Part shown: positions 1 through 9,889 of the stretch, piece by piece
Layout of the letters: each line of letters opens with the position of its first letter
Position numbering within the stretch: position 1 is the first letter of the stretch
From: Brevibacillus sp. JNUCC-41
GTDB lineage: Bacteria; Bacillota; Bacilli; Bacillales; DSM-1321
DNA length: 64,000 nt
NCBI RefSeq assembly: GCF_014844095.1
Contig: NZ_CP062163.1
Location: forward strand, 1,364,001-1,428,000
Direction of reading: 5' to 3'
Notes under the pieces: generated by a model
What the model saw: only the letters and a program-made list of their open reading frames with translations
Database searches by the model: none
What the model was told of the DNA's origin: nothing
Position numbers and translations under genes: made by a program

Positions 1-61
1 GTTTCATCATTTCTTTTATCTGAAAAGCGGCAGCTTCCGTTATTTGAACAACTTCACTCAC
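1..61 (-). CDS. yutM: HesB/IscA-type Fe-S protein, 5' part only (YutM-like)
   Basis: Only the first 20 codons lie in the window; the gene runs off the left edge. A GTG start at 61 sits seven bases after a GGAGGG ribosome site. The visible peptide begins MSEVVQITEAAAFQIKEMMK, which resembles the N-terminus of A-type Fe-S carrier proteins such as B. subtilis YutM. These proteins receive Fe-S clusters and pass them to target enzymes through C-terminal cysteines, which cannot be seen here. It is divergent from the gene at 274. The neighbouring yuzB, yutJ and yutI genes fit the B. subtilis yut order, which supports the call. Confidence 0.75.
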   Translation of the reverse strand, partial: MSEVVQITEAAAFQIKEMMK

Positions 62-273
62 AATAAATCCCTCCTTCTTCTGATATGTGAGATAGAACTA
101 TTCCTCTTTATAGTATATACCAAAGAAATTCCCACGCTCAATTTTCCAGCTTGGAAAAATTCATATTCCTCCACCTATTTTACCAACAAAAATTAGTTTA
201 TAATAAGATTAATGGGTATAATGAACCAATCTATTGGACCCAATCCCAAATTACAATAAAGGGGGTAATCACC

Positions 274-981
274 ATGGAAGGTATACATCCTCTATATGAC
301 AAAAGCATGGAATGCCTTTTATGCAAGCAAAAATCAACCACTAAAAAGGTACGGTCGCGTTTTGTAAAAGTAGCTAAGTATGACACGGACTTTCACCCCA
401 TTTATGAAGATTCAACCGTTAACACACTTTACTATAATATTTTTGTTTGCCCTCACTGCGGCTTTTCTTATTCCGAGGATTTCTCCCGGTACTTCCCCCC
501 CACCACAATGGAAACCATTATGGAAAAAGTCAGCTCCCAGTGGGTTCCACATCATTTCAGCAAGGAGAGATCCATTAAAGATGCGATCAATACATACAAG
601 TTGGCGAGCTATTGCGGAGCTTTAAAAAAGGAAAAACATATTATCCTTGCCGGAATCTGTTTACGGATAGCCTGGTTATACAGGATCAACCAAACCAAGG
701 AACAAGAAGAAAGATTTTTGAGGTTCGCCCTGAAGGAGTATGAAGCATCCTATTCAACAGGGGACTTCAGCGGCACCCAGGTATCTGAAGCAAGGCTCCT
801 CTATCTCGCTGGCGACATTTCTAGAAGGATAGGAAATGAAAAGGCAGCCATCAAGTATTTTTCATTAGTGTTCGAAAGACAAAAAAATGCCCGGGAAGCC
901 TCTATCATCCAGATGGCCAGGGATCGCTTTCAGGAACTCAAGCAGAAACATGAAACATCCCATCCGATGCTGCATAACTGA
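274..981 (+). CDS. DUF2225 family protein
   Basis: The protein has 235 residues from ATG 274, which follows an AAAGGGGG ribosome site; an upstream in-frame ATG at 151 has none. It carries two CxxC pairs in the N-terminal half (CLLCKQK near residue 15 and CPHCGFSY near residue 59), suggesting a zinc-binding module. The C-terminal half is helical with charged repeats resembling TPR-like helices. This matches the DUF2225 family of cytoplasmic Bacillus proteins, whose function is not known. It forms a single-gene unit ending in a strong terminator at 992-1019 and is divergent from yutM. Confidence 0.8.
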   Translation: MEGIHPLYDKSMECLLCKQKSTTKKVRSRFVKVAKYDTDFHPIYEDSTVNTLYYNIFVCPHCGFSYSEDFSRYFPPTTMETIMEKVSSQWVPHHFSKERSIKDAINTYKLASYCGALKKEKHIILAGICLRIAWLYRINQTKEQEERFLRFALKEYEASYSTGDFSGTQVSEARLLYLAGDISRRIGNEKAAIKYFSLVFERQKNAREASIIQMARDRFQELKQKHETSHPMLHN

Positions 982-991
982 AAATTAAAAA

Positions 992-1019
992 GGCTGTTCC
1001 ATCGAGGAACAGCTTTTTT
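992..1019 (+). terminator. Rho-independent terminator after the DUF2225 gene
   Basis: GCTGTTCC pairs with GGAACAGC around a five-base loop and is followed by TTTTTTA. It lies ten bases after the DUF2225 stop and just before convergent yuzB. Confidence 0.9.
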
Positions 1020-1034
1020 ATTCGCCGTTGATGA

Positions 1035-1271
1035 TTAGAACATTTCATTTTCATCAATGTACTTATATATTTTATCCACCAATTCATCCGTAGTGTCACC
1101 AAAAACCACTTCACCGTTCACAAGTGCATATAAGTTACTGGAGCACCTGCCGCAATATCCCAGACAACCATATTCTATGATATCTAAATTCGGATCCCGC
1201 TCCAATCTTTCCAGAGCCTCCTGAGCGCCACTGGCCAGATTGCTTACACAAAATTCAATAATCGGGTACAT
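1035..1271 (-). CDS. yuzB: YuzB family protein (DUF1450)
   Basis: This 78-residue protein starts [11 protein letters not shown] and has a cysteine cluster [10 protein letters not shown] near residues 34-43, typical of the DUF1450/YuzB family. The spaced cysteines suggest metal or Fe-S binding or thiol chemistry, but no function is established. Length matches the B. subtilis homologue as I recall it. It is divergent from yutJ and lies between yutM and yutJ as in B. subtilis. The 290-base gap before yutJ is AT-rich and shows no clear gene. Confidence 0.85.
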   Translation of the reverse strand: MYPIIEFCVSNLASGAQEALERLERDPNLDIIEYGCLGYCGRCSSNLYALVNGEVVFGDTTDELVDKIYKYIDENEMF

Positions 1272-1558
1272 TGTTTCACCTCACAGTTACTAACAAACCA
1301 TCTTATTACTTTTCCCATAAACAGTCAATATTTACGCATAAAAAATCAGCCGATTTCAAGATATCGGTTGTGATTTCCTTTTATATTCGTTATACTTTTG
1401 TCGGGGTACGTAAAAAAAGAAAATTATCTAATTTTTTTATTCTTGTTACTAATTGGGGTATATATATTTATTTACACTTTAAAGGGGACCATTTGGGGGA
1501 ATCCTATCGTTAAAAGCTAGTCAAATTTTCAAGAGATCAAATAAAGGGGAAAAATCAT

Positions 1559-2626
1559 ATGAAGAATCTAGTCATACTTGGTGGCGGGTATGGTGGTATG
1601 CGCATGTTGCAAAGATTGCTGCCTAATCAGCTTCCTGAAAATGTGAGCATCACGCTTATCGACCGTAATCCTTATCACTGCTTAAAAACGGAATATTATG
1701 CTTTAGCAGCAGGTACCATTCCAGATCAGCACATCCGTGTTGCATTTCCTGAACATCCTCGCTTGAAGAACGTATACGGAGAAGTACTTTCCATCGATAT
1801 GGAAAATAAACAAGTCATTATAGAAAATCAAGATCCTGTCGTTTATGATGATTTAGTCATTGGCCTTGGCTGCGAAGATAAATACCACGATATTCCTGGT
1901 GCAGACACACATACTTACAGTATCCAAACAATCGATAAATCACGCCGCACATATTCAGCTTTGAATAATTTAGGTGCCGGTGCAACCGTTTCTATCGTTG
2001 GTGGAGGATTGAGTGGTGTTGAGCTTGCAAGTGAATTGATTGAAAGCCGTTCAGATTTAAACGTTAAGCTATTCGACCGTGGACCGCATATTCTATCTGC
2101 ATTCCCAGAAAGATTAAGCACCTTTGTTGAATCATGGTTCGATAAACATACAATCGAAATCGTCCATCATTCAAATATAACGAAAGTTGAGCCAAACCTT
2201 CTTTATAATGGTGACGAAGCCGTTCAAAGCGACGTCATCGTATGGACAGCTGGAATTCAGCCAAGTAAGATCATCCGCGATATGGATATTGAAAAGGACC
2301 GTCAAGGAAGAGCTGTCCTGACTCCTCAACATTTCCTACCTAATGATGACAGCATCTTTGTCGTGGGCGACTGTGCGAGCCTGCCTCATGCGCCAAGTGC
2401 TCAATTAGCGGAGTCCCAAGCAGAGCAAATCGTCCAAGTTCTTGTGAAGAAATGGGCAAATGAACCACTTCCGGAAAGCTTCCCTACAATGAAATTAAAA
2501 GGAACATTAGGTTCCCTTGGGAAGAAGCAAGGTTTTGGTCTTGTTGCAAATCGCCCAATCACAGGCAGAGTGGCACGCCTAATGAAATCAGGCATCCTCT
2601 GGATGTATAAATACCATAACGGTTGA
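1559..2626 (+). CDS. yutJ: NAD(P)/FAD-dependent oxidoreductase, NADH dehydrogenase-like YutJ
   Basis: The 355-residue protein has the layout of a type II NADH dehydrogenase. An FAD-binding Rossmann motif, VILGGGYGGMRML, occupies residues 4-16; an NAD-binding motif, IVGGGLSGVELA, lies near residue 148; and a second FAD contact, FVVGDCAS, lies near residue 263. It ends without the C-terminal amphipathic extension of classical Ndh, as in YutJ. It probably oxidises NAD(P)H at the membrane face, with acceptor unknown. The ATG at 1559 follows an AAAGGGG site. It stands alone and ends at the terminator at 2646. Confidence 0.85.
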   Translation: MKNLVILGGGYGGMRMLQRLLPNQLPENVSITLIDRNPYHCLKTEYYALAAGTIPDQHIRVAFPEHPRLKNVYGEVLSIDMENKQVIIENQDPVVYDDLVIGLGCEDKYHDIPGADTHTYSIQTIDKSRRTYSALNNLGAGATVSIVGGGLSGVELASELIESRSDLNVKLFDRGPHILSAFPERLSTFVESWFDKHTIEIVHHSNITKVEPNLLYNGDEAVQSDVIVWTAGIQPSKIIRDMDIEKDRQGRAVLTPQHFLPNDDSIFVVGDCASLPHAPSAQLAESQAEQIVQVLVKKWANEPLPESFPTMKLKGTLGSLGKKQGFGLVANRPITGRVARLMKSGILWMYKYHNG

Positions 2627-2645
2627 TTCCAACCATGCTACATTA

Positions 2646-2690
2646 AACTGGCCCCATGAGCTGCATGCAGCTCATGGGTCAGTTTTTCTT
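2646..2690 (+). terminator. Terminator between convergent yutJ and yuzD
   Basis: CCCATGAGCTG pairs with CAGCTCATGGG; flanking ACTG/CAGT extends the stem, and TTTTTCTT follows. The A-rich 5' side could also stop transcripts from the other strand. Confidence 0.9.
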
Positions 2691-2707
2691 ATTTCTTCCA
2701 TTATATA

Positions 2708-3037
2708 TCACACTTGCATCGTATATCCGTATTTCTCCATAGTTTCCACCACTTTTTTGAGACGCACATTTCCTTCTGCAATGATCTCGCCTTCAATGAG
2801 GACCAATGGATAAAATAAATCTTCTTCGATCATCTTTGCGGCAAAGCTCTTTTGCTTCAACGTTTCTGGGGGATTATACATATCTATATAGGATATTTTG
2901 AATTTCTGCTCAGGAAACTTTCTCGTTAAAGCGGCTTCTAGCCACTCGCAAGTATCTTTCGAAGAAGGGAGATTCACACAACTCGCGCAAATTTGCTCCG
3001 CTCCATACACTTCTATTTCGATTTCTTTCATTACCAT
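2708..3037 (-). CDS. yuzD: YuzD family thioredoxin-like protein (DUF1462)
   Basis: This small protein of about 109 residues contains CASCVNLPSS near the N-terminus, then a thioredoxin-like beta-alpha arrangement ending KYGYTMQV. It matches the YuzD/DUF1462 family. The CxxC suggests a redox or metal role, which is not proven. The start is uncertain: GGAGGA at 3047-3042 serves ATG 3037 (five bases after GGAGG) or ATG 3031; the upstream ATG at 3052 overlaps the ribosome site. It is divergent from yutI, another Fe-S protein, in a cluster of Fe-S and redox genes. Confidence 0.8.
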   Translation of the reverse strand: MVMKEIEIEVYGAEQICASCVNLPSSKDTCEWLEAALTRKFPEQKFKISYIDMYNPPETLKQKSFAAKMIEEDLFYPLVLIEGEIIAEGNVRLKKVVETMEKYGYTMQV

Positions 3038-3203
3038 CTCTTCCTCCTTCATTTTAGTATATATACTTCATTTTGAATACTTTTTAGAAACATTCACCTG
3101 TTTCCATCATACCAGAATAATATAGATTATATTTCCGCAAAGTTACAGTTGGATTTTTTATTACCTTCGCATTATAATATGATTAGGAAAGGAGTCGATT
3201 GCA

Positions 3204-3443
3204 ATGTCCGACCAACAAACAATGGAAGTCCAAGTTCAAGAGGTTCTAGATAAGCTTCGTCCGTTTCTTCTTCGTGATGGCGGTGACTGTGAACTAGTTG
3301 ACGTAGAAGATGGAATTGTAAAATTACGATTACTAGGCGCCTGCGGAAGCTGTCCAAGTTCGACCATTACGCTAAAAGCTGGGATTGAGCGTGCCCTTCT
3401 TGAAGAAGTTCCCGGTGTAGTGGAAGTTGAACAAGTTTTCTAA
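3204..3443 (+). CDS. yutI: NifU C-terminal domain Fe-S scaffold (YutI)
   Basis: This 79-residue protein is a stand-alone Nfu domain. It has the typical start of the domain ([20 protein letters not shown]) and the CGSCPSS motif near residues 48-54, whose CxxC binds a bridging Fe-S cluster in Nfu dimers. It acts in the cytoplasm as a carrier between the SUF machinery, found at 21-26 kb in this window, and target enzymes. The ATG at 3204 has an AAAGGAG site nine bases upstream. It is convergent with the threonine operon. Confidence 0.9.
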   Translation: MSDQQTMEVQVQEVLDKLRPFLLRDGGDCELVDVEDGIVKLRLLGACGSCPSSTITLKAGIERALLEEVPGVVEVEQVF

Positions 3444-3548
3444 TAGCCCTTTAAAATAACATGCAGCGTATGGATGAAGGATCACTTCATCTATAAACGT
3501 TCAACCTTTTTCATGCAGGCCGGAATTTTTTCGGGCTGTAATAAAAAT

Positions 3549-3613
3549 AAAGCTGACTCGGCTTTTGCCCTATCAAATGAATTGATACGGCTTGACGCGA
3601 GTCAGCTTTTTTA
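3549..3613. terminator. Bidirectional terminator between yutI and thrB
   Basis: AGCTGACTCG (3551-3560) pairs perfectly with CGAGTCAGCT (3598-3607). The 37-base interior holds a second inverted repeat, TATCAA/TTGATA. T-runs follow on both strands, so it probably serves both convergent units. Confidence 0.85.
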
Positions 3614-3636
3614 TTTGGACGGCAAATGAACATGGC

Positions 3637-4581
3637 TTACGATTTCAAAAATTTCAATTCCTTTTTTTCCTGTTCTGAAAGGATTGCCGTATAACTGCCA
3701 TCATTATCGATTTCCAATTCTTTCACAAGAAATTCCGGAAACCTTTCCTTCATTCCAGTGAGCAATCCTTCACTTTTTTCTGCCGATGCCAAGCATAAAA
3801 CAGTTGGCCCCGCTCCGCTTAATGCTGCACCAAATCCGCCTTCATTAAGGACAACTTCTTCTATAAGCGCTAAATGAGGGACTAACTCCGCTCTATATGG
3901 TTGATGGAAACGATCACTTTGCATCATTTCACCAACAAGCTTCCAATCTTTTGATAGAACACCCGCCAGCAAAACATTTGCGGCTGCACTTCCACTTATT
4001 GCATCTTTATAGGAAAGCGAATTCGGAAGGACATTTCTTGAATCCTCAGTAAGCAATTCAAAATTGGGAATGACAGCAATCACCTTAACTCCCTCGATTG
4101 GAAACGACACGACATCCGTTCTTTCATCCGTATGAAGGCCCACGACCAATCCACCATAAACAGATGCCCCCGCATTATCCGGATGCCCTTCAAAGAGGGA
4201 AGCATGCCTATTCTTCTCATCATCGGATAAGTGCAGTTCACCAACGATGTTCGCCAATTCAATCCCCGCCACAATGGCAGAGGCACTGCTTCCAAGACCC
4301 CGGGCCAGCGGAATTTCGCTAGAGACGAAAAGCCGGCATGGAGATAGTTCCTTTCCATAGTAAGCCGCCGTTTCCTTGGCAATCTGGACGATATAATTAC
4401 GATCATCCCTTGGAAAAGCAGACATTTCTTCTGAAAGCGGAACGACTTCCCAATGATCTGATGAAGATCCGTGTATTTCCAGGTAAAGCCCTAACGCCAA
4501 GCCGATGGAATCGAATCCTGGGCCTAAGTTGGCCGTACTTGCTGGTACACGGATCAAGAACATCTCCGATTCTGCACTCAT
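3637..4581 (-). CDS. thrB: Homoserine kinase
   Basis: This 314-residue GHMP kinase phosphorylates homoserine with ATP to O-phosphohomoserine in threonine synthesis. The substrate-binding start [14 protein letters not shown] is at residues 12-25, and the GHMP ATP-binding loop [12 protein letters not shown] is at 91-102. A glycine-rich C-terminal motif [11 protein letters not shown] follows. Its ATG overlaps the thrC stop by four bases (ATGA), indicating translational coupling. It is the last gene of hom-thrC-thrB and ends at the shared terminator at 3549-3613. Confidence 0.95.
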   Translation of the reverse strand: MSAESEMFLIRVPASTANLGPGFDSIGLALGLYLEIHGSSSDHWEVVPLSEEMSAFPRDDRNYIVQIAKETAAYYGKELSPCRLFVSSEIPLARGLGSSASAIVAGIELANIVGELHLSDDEKNRHASLFEGHPDNAGASVYGGLVVGLHTDERTDVVSFPIEGVKVIAVIPNFELLTEDSRNVLPNSLSYKDAISGSAAANVLLAGVLSKDWKLVGEMMQSDRFHQPYRAELVPHLALIEEVVLNEGGFGAALSGAGPTVLCLASAEKSEGLLTGMKERFPEFLVKELEIDNDGSYTAILSEQEKKELKFLKS

Positions 4582-5639
4582 GCCTGCTTCACACCCTGCA
4601 GATGTTCTAAAATGACTTCTTCGTCCATTGGCAGCAATGTCGGCTGAATCGTACTTGTATCGACAGCCACATTCGGATCTTTCAATCCATTTCCAGTCAA
4701 TACAGCAACAATCTTACTTCCTTTTTTGATTTCACCGTTTTTAAGTTGTTTATAGATACCTGCAATGGAAGCACAAGATGCCGGCTCTGCGAATACCCCT
4801 TCTTTTTTAGCAAGGAAATGATAGGCTTCCAGAATTTCTTCGTCTGTCACCTCATCAATTTTGCCTTTGGATTCATTTGCTGCTTCCACAGCAAAGTTCC
4901 AACTTGCAGGATTTCCAATCCGGATGGCTGTTGCAATCGTTTCTGGATTTTCAATGATGCTATCCCGGACAATTGCAGCCGCACCTTCAGCTTCGAACCC
5001 TCTCATTTCAGGAAGGCCCGTTTGTTTCGATTCGTTATATTCTTTAAAGCCTTTCCAGTAAGCAGTTATATTACCTGCATTCCCGACAGGAAGCGCCAAA
5101 ATATCCGGTGCCGAGCCGAGAGCATCACAAATTTCGAATGCCGCTGTCTTCTGCCCTTCAATCCGGTATGGGTTGACCGAATTCACAAGAGTTATCGGTG
5201 AGCTCTCACTAAGTGAACGAACGATTTTTAAAGCTTGGTCGAAGTTCCCTTCGATCGAGATGATTTCCGCTCCATACATAACGGCTTGGGCAAGCTTGCC
5301 CATGGCTATTTTACCTTCCGGGATGACAACGATACAGCGCAGGTTGGCACGGGCCGCATAAGCTGCTGCAGCTGCTGATGTATTCCCGGTGGAAGCACAG
5401 ATGATCGTGTCACTGCCCTCTTCTATCGCCTTGGCGACAGCCATGACCATTCCGCGGTCTTTAAATGATCCAGTCGGATTTGCCCCTTCATACTTTACAT
5501 GTAAGTCGATTCCCCACTCTTCGGATAATCGATTCAGTCTGATTAAAGGAGTATTACCCTCCAAAAGGGTTAGTGCAGGTGTATTTTCATTAACGGGTAA
5601 AAAATCTTTATACGTGCTTATAAGTCCTTGCCAGCTCAT
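4578..5639 (-). CDS. thrC: Threonine synthase
   Basis: This 353-residue PLP enzyme converts O-phosphohomoserine to threonine. The PLP lysine is K60 in the motif [10 protein letters not shown], and a phosphate-binding glycine-rich loop (LPVGNAGN) lies further on. Length fits the short bacterial threonine synthase class. It overlaps hom upstream and thrB downstream by ATGA junctions, so the three proteins are made from one coupled message. Confidence 0.95.
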   Translation of the reverse strand: MSWQGLISTYKDFLPVNENTPALTLLEGNTPLIRLNRLSEEWGIDLHVKYEGANPTGSFKDRGMVMAVAKAIEEGSDTIICASTGNTSAAAAAYAARANLRCIVVIPEGKIAMGKLAQAVMYGAEIISIEGNFDQALKIVRSLSESSPITLVNSVNPYRIEGQKTAAFEICDALGSAPDILALPVGNAGNITAYWKGFKEYNESKQTGLPEMRGFEAEGAAAIVRDSIIENPETIATAIRIGNPASWNFAVEAANESKGKIDEVTDEEILEAYHFLAKKEGVFAEPASCASIAGIYKQLKNGEIKKGSKIVAVLTGNGLKDPNVAVDTSTIQPTLLPMDEEVILEHLQGVKQA

Positions 5640-6934
5640 TTGATGTCCTCTCCTTCAACTCTGTATGTGCTTTTCACTTCTCTTACCATATTGTAATCAT
5701 TTAATTTCTGTATTATTTGCTCAAATGCAGCCTTTGTGGCAGTATGCGTAACCAATACGATTTCGGAAGATTCCTTTTCATCCAGGGGCAATTGAAGGAT
5801 TTTATCGAATCCTACCCCATGCTCGGCAAATAAATTCGTGATTTTGGCTAAAACGCCGACTTCATCTTGAACATGTAATCGAATGAAGAATTTAGCGAAA
5901 ATCTCAGTACCATCTTTCAATTGTTTCGGGTACTGAGGTGAAACGGCACTGCGGCCATTTACGCCCAGCCTCATATTCTTAATGACCGTCACCATATCCG
6001 AAACGACTGCAGTCGCAGTAGGAAGACTGCCAGCCCCCGGTCCGTAAAACATCGTTTCCCCTACGGCTTCCCCATAAACGTATACAGCATTATACTCATT
6101 ATTTACCGATGCTAGCGGATGTGCTTCAGGAAGCAGTGCAGGCTGGACACTTACTTCGACCCTATCCCCTGCCCTGGAAGCGACACCGATCAATTTCATT
6201 GTATAGCCAAGCTTCTTGCTATATCTCAAATCCTCTTCGGATATCTCGGTAATGCCCTGTACCTCAACATCATTCAAGCCAATATTCATGGAGAACCCAA
6301 GTGTGGAAAGGATAGCCATTTTACGGGCCGCATCCAAACCGCCTACATCGGCTGTCGGATCAGCTTCAGCAAATCCCAGTTCCTGAGCTTCCTTCAATAC
6401 GTCATCATAAGCTCTGCCTTCCTTGCTCATCTTCGTTAAAATGAAGTTTGTCGTTCCATTGACGATTCCCATCATTTTCGTGATGCGGTCAGAAGATAAT
6501 CCATCCACAAGTCCGCGTAAAATCGGGATTCCCCCTGCAACACTTGCTTCATAGAACAAATCACATTGATTCTCGGTGGCCAATTCCAGCAATTCCGGTC
6601 CATATAAAGCCATTAGGTCTTTATTGGCCGTAACGATATGCTTTTTATTCTTTATTGCCTCTATCAGATAACCGCGTGTTTCTTCGATTCCACCCATCAC
6701 TTCTATTACAACATCAATCTCGGGATTCGAAAGGATATCCTCAGGATTGTCCGTTAATATACCTTTATCGATCTCGATAAGCCTCTCCTTCGTCGTATCT
6801 TTGACTAGTATCTTCTTAATGGATATGGAACAGCCCACTTGGTGCATGAGCTTGTCCTGATGGCTTTCAATGATTTGTACGACTCCTGATCCAACTGTAC
6901 CTAACCCCAATAAACCGATCGAGATGGCTTTCAT
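5636..6934 (-). CDS. hom: Homoserine dehydrogenase
   Basis: The enzyme reduces aspartate semialdehyde to homoserine. From ATG 6934 it has 432 residues, close to the B. subtilis length. The NAD(P)-binding motif [11 protein letters not shown] is at residues 7-17, and the catalytic domain has the usual NGTTNFIL signature. A C-terminal ACT domain ([16 protein letters not shown] onward, about the last 80 residues) suggests threonine feedback control. I chose 6934 because AAGGGGGAAC precedes it; a longer reading frame reaches 6997 without a ribosome site. It is the first gene of hom-thrC-thrB. Confidence 0.95.
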   Translation of the reverse strand: MKAISIGLLGLGTVGSGVVQIIESHQDKLMHQVGCSISIKKILVKDTTKERLIEIDKGILTDNPEDILSNPEIDVVIEVMGGIEETRGYLIEAIKNKKHIVTANKDLMALYGPELLELATENQCDLFYEASVAGGIPILRGLVDGLSSDRITKMMGIVNGTTNFILTKMSKEGRAYDDVLKEAQELGFAEADPTADVGGLDAARKMAILSTLGFSMNIGLNDVEVQGITEISEEDLRYSKKLGYTMKLIGVASRAGDRVEVSVQPALLPEAHPLASVNNEYNAVYVYGEAVGETMFYGPGAGSLPTATAVVSDMVTVIKNMRLGVNGRSAVSPQYPKQLKDGTEIFAKFFIRLHVQDEVGVLAKITNLFAEHGVGFDKILQLPLDEKESSEIVLVTHTATKAAFEQIIQKLNDYNMVREVKSTYRVEGEDIK

Positions 6935-7038
6935 ATTTCTGTTCCCCCTTAAAAACTGTTTGCCTGAAGAAGACGTTTGTATTTGTATAGTAGACATTAT
7001 AAGTTTAATTCATATAATTATCAATAGTTAGAGAAGAT

Positions 7039-7065
7039 GGATGCACGAACTTTTTTCGTCCATCC
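7039..7065. repeat. Inverted repeat upstream of hom
   Basis: GGATGCACGAA pairs with TTCGTCCATCC (one mismatch) around a five-base loop. Neither strand has a proper T-run after it, so it may be a weak terminator for the gene at 7125 or a structure or operator ahead of hom. Confidence 0.5.
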
Positions 7066-7124
7066 CTTGAACGAGTAAGGACGGGTAAAGCTAAATTTTT
7101 TATGGGAAACCATTTTGATGATTA

Positions 7125-8039
7125 TTACTTAACACTCTTCAATGAATCATTAGTGCCCATTACAATATGTGGCTTTTGAACTGGATCCATCCATTTCAGT
7201 ATACTGACGACATTCTTTTCGGCCGTGGCTGTACATCCAGCCGTCGCTTTTGTACTCCCTCTCCATATATGAAGGAAGATTGCACTTCCTTTTCCTTTTA
7301 CGATGGGATTCGTATTATAATTGATGACTGCCCCATACTTATAGAGTTCATGATTCATCCTTTCGAAAGACTTCCATTTAACTGCAGGATTTCCTTTGTA
7401 GGTTTTCCACTTGTTATAATCCGTGGATGTCTGATCATCAACCCAGTAGTCATATTTAGTCGTTTTCTTATAACTCATTTTCACTCCTGCCGGCTTCGTT
7501 TCGCTTCCAAAGGCCGTACCAAAGGAATAAATCCCGACCGGGGATTTCCCATCACCCTCTTTTTTGCTCTTCGTGAAGCCATTCTTCCCAATGACACCCT
7601 CCATCTTCTTCAATGCCCGGCGCCATTCCCCTTGTTTCTTCTCATAAGTTTGGATCGTGACCTTCGTTTCACTCATCGCTTTACCTGTCACAGATACAAT
7701 TTGGTTAACGCCTTTTCTCCCATCGAATTTCTTCAAAATGGCTTTTTCGCCGGAACTGAAAACCTCTTTTGCATCTGCCATATTGATATATGCAGTCCTA
7801 TTTGAGTGACAGACCTTATACCAGCTACCGGTTCTTCCGCTTGCCGATAATTCTTTATTTTTCTTGTAAGTTTTTAACGTTTTACTTGCAGCCGACGCCT
7901 TTTCCTTCACATCCGCATCAGACTTCGTGACAATCTTGAATAGAGTTGCTTCGCAGCCTGTTTTCGTTTCAGCTTTCGCAAAATTTGCCGTTTGGATGAT
8001 TAAAAGGGCTATAAAGGCGGCCATCATCAATCTTTTCAT
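7125..8039 (-). CDS. Secreted L,D-transpeptidase-like (YkuD-type) protein with SH3-like domain
   Basis: This 304-residue exported protein has a signal peptide (residues 1-23, ending AKA). An SH3-like segment follows at about 30-90 with repeated lysine-rich turns, and a YkuD-type catalytic domain fills the C-terminal half. The presumed active site has H257 in FLHIWRG and C269 in TAGCTA. Classical L,D-transpeptidases have HGC before the active cysteine; here it is AGC, a variant seen in some family members. It should act on the cell wall, either cross-linking or trimming peptidoglycan. It stands alone between hom and yutH. Confidence 0.75.
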   Translation of the reverse strand: MKRLMMAAFIALLIIQTANFAKAETKTGCEATLFKIVTKSDADVKEKASAASKTLKTYKKNKELSASGRTGSWYKVCHSNRTAYINMADAKEVFSSGEKAILKKFDGRKGVNQIVSVTGKAMSETKVTIQTYEKKQGEWRRALKKMEGVIGKNGFTKSKKEGDGKSPVGIYSFGTAFGSETKPAGVKMSYKKTTKYDYWVDDQTSTDYNKWKTYKGNPAVKWKSFERMNHELYKYGAVINYNTNPIVKGKGSAIFLHIWRGSTKATAGCTATAEKNVVSILKWMDPVQKPHIVMGTNDSLKSVK

Positions 8040-8142
8040 GGTCCCATCCTTCCGTAGTGATCAATATCTAATTATTCTAAAAAATCTTGTTATCATCATA
8101 ACATAGTAAGTAAGAATGAATCATATTTCTTTCCCGTTTTAT

Positions 8143-9144
8143 CTAAATCCAGTCAATTTTAGGCAAATCATATTGCTTGGCAGGGACCTCTGCCAATTCA
8201 TAAAAATGTTTGAGGAAAGACTCATATTGTTGGGAGGATTTCGTGATCGAATATATTTTATCCTCCAATTGATTCGACCTTGATTCCGTCGTTTTTGAAA
8301 AATACTCTTCCACCGTTTCAAAATAATGAATGGGAAATAGCATCCTTGAATATAATAACCGGGCCGAAAAGCTGGAGAACGGTTCTATGGACTGATATTC
8401 GTGAAAGAAATGGGAAATTCCCCGCTGATGGGTGTGCACATTTTGAAAATAATGTTCCCTCACCCATTCCGCGACATCCCTGGTTCCGTGGTCAAATACC
8501 CAATCGAACGGATTTTTCATCCACTTATTGCTTTTCCACGTATCATGTAAAAAACGTTCATAACATACCGTTCCACTATCGACAATTTGCGGGGTATCAT
8601 CGATTTCCGTGTCGACTAAATATTGAATCGCATTTTCACCTAGGACCATATAATAGGGAAAGGTTTCTATAAACAATTTTTCAAACTGGTTATCAGGATG
8701 GGCGATGAGCTTATCCCGCCAAATCTTTTCTAACTGATCGATCCTTTGTTCCCAGAGTTCTTTCCATTTACCGATCCTTGAACATGTTCGAATCGTATCA
8801 TTAATCGTTCTCCCACGCTGATGGAATCTTGCCAGACGCCTTCCTGGGTTGAAATTTCTCGGACCTTCCAATGCTTGATTGGCAAGAAGGACGAATAATT
8901 GTTCATCCGCTTCCGAAACATAGCTTCCATGATTGGCAAGGACAAAGGCGGATACGTGACGATCACCTTGTGAAATCAGATGTTGAGACATTTTATAACG
9001 TTCCACTAATTCCTCCTGCTCCATATTTTCAATGGGAACGATACTGTACACCATATTTCCTGAACGGAAGCTTGGAAACCTGACATTGGTTTCTTGGAGC
9101 TCCACCTGTATCCCATAATTATTAAAAATGATTTCTTCTATCAT
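8143..9144 (-). CDS. yutH: Spore coat-associated kinase-like protein YutH
   Basis: The 333-residue protein belongs to the CotS/YutH group, which has a degenerate aminoglycoside-phosphotransferase-like fold and is found in spore coats. Typical features are the late motif FDWVFDHGTRDVAEWVREHY and an N-terminal lobe without a clear P-loop. It has no signal peptide and probably acts in the mother cell during coat assembly. The ATG at 9144 follows GAAGGGGGCC. Its place next to yutG, yutF and yutE matches B. subtilis. Kinase activity is doubtful. Confidence 0.8.
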   Translation of the reverse strand: MIEEIIFNNYGIQVELQETNVRFPSFRSGNMVYSIVPIENMEQEELVERYKMSQHLISQGDRHVSAFVLANHGSYVSEADEQLFVLLANQALEGPRNFNPGRRLARFHQRGRTINDTIRTCSRIGKWKELWEQRIDQLEKIWRDKLIAHPDNQFEKLFIETFPYYMVLGENAIQYLVDTEIDDTPQIVDSGTVCYERFLHDTWKSNKWMKNPFDWVFDHGTRDVAEWVREHYFQNVHTHQRGISHFFHEYQSIEPFSSFSARLLYSRMLFPIHYFETVEEYFSKTTESRSNQLEDKIYSITKSSQQYESFLKHFYELAEVPAKQYDLPKIDWI

Positions 9145-9332
9145 GGAATGGCCCCCTTCATCAAATGGATATAATAGAAATATTGGACATCATACTCTTA
9201 TATATATGTGGAATAACCCGTTTTCTGAATGATTATCGAAACCTTATTAGAAATTCCAATCAAAACGTTTAATCAAATCAAACTATCTGCATTAGAACCT
9301 TCCCTTTAAAATATAGAGAAATGGGTGATGAC

Positions 9333-9830
9333 ATGGCTAATATCGAACAATCAATGTCTGAAAAAACGGCTCGAAAATGGCTAATTGACCGAGGAGTGAA
9401 ATTGGAGGATATCGCTGAGCTTGTCATGTATTTACAATCAGGCTACCATGAAAATCTCCAAATGTCCGATTGCCTTCACAACGTCGAACGGGTCCTTTCA
9501 AAACGCGAAGTCCAAAATGCCATCCTTACCGGCATACAGTTGGATATCCTAGCTGAGAAAAAACTGCTCGAGGAGCCATTGCAGAGCATCATTGAAATAG
9601 ATGAAGGCCTATATGGGGTCGATGAAATATTGGCATTTTCAATTGTGAATGTTTATGGATCCATCGGCTTTACCAATTATGGTTTCATCGATAAACAAAA
9701 GCCGGGTATCTTAAAATATTTAAACGATAAAAGCACGGGTAAGGTGAACACCTTTTTAGATGATATCGTTGGGGCAATTGCAGCTGCCGCTTCAAGCCGG
9801 CTTGCCCATAGAACCGAAAATGCGGAATAG
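9333..9830 (+). CDS. yutG: Phosphatidylglycerophosphatase A family protein (YutG)
   Basis: This protein has 165 residues from ATG 9333, the same length as I recall for B. subtilis YutG. GGTGAT lies three bases before this codon and matches the 16S tail, so I prefer it to ATG 9321. It contains the PgpA-type segment LDDIVGAIAAAASS near the C-terminus and an acidic DEILAFSIV motif near the middle. PgpA proteins remove the phosphate of phosphatidylglycerophosphate; this soluble shorter branch has no established substrate. Confidence 0.75.
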   Translation: MANIEQSMSEKTARKWLIDRGVKLEDIAELVMYLQSGYHENLQMSDCLHNVERVLSKREVQNAILTGIQLDILAEKKLLEEPLQSIIEIDEGLYGVDEILAFSIVNVYGSIGFTNYGFIDKQKPGILKYLNDKSTGKVNTFLDDIVGAIAAAASSRLAHRTENAE

Positions 9831-9851
9831 TGAACTAATGATATTCACGAC

Positions 9852-9889
9852 AAAAAAACCAGGGCTGCATTCGCAGGCCTGGTTTTTTT
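9852..9889. terminator. Bidirectional terminator between yutG and yutF
   Basis: AACCAGGGCTGC pairs with GCAGGCCTGGTT around a short loop, with an A-run before and TTTTTTT after. It separates convergent yutG and yutF. Confidence 0.9.

Noticed and set aside
1271..1513. Plus-strand frame of 80 codons before yutJ
   Set aside because: AT-driven Tyr/Phe/Lys-rich sequence, no ribosome site, starts on the complement of the yuzB start codon.
4746..5201. Plus-strand open frame of 151 codons
   Set aside because: Antisense shadow of thrC with many Cys and Phe and no ribosome site.
7167..7805. Plus-strand open frame of 212 codons
   Set aside because: It lies entirely antisense to the L,D-transpeptidase-like gene, has a Cys/Phe/Ile-rich shadow composition and no ribosome site.
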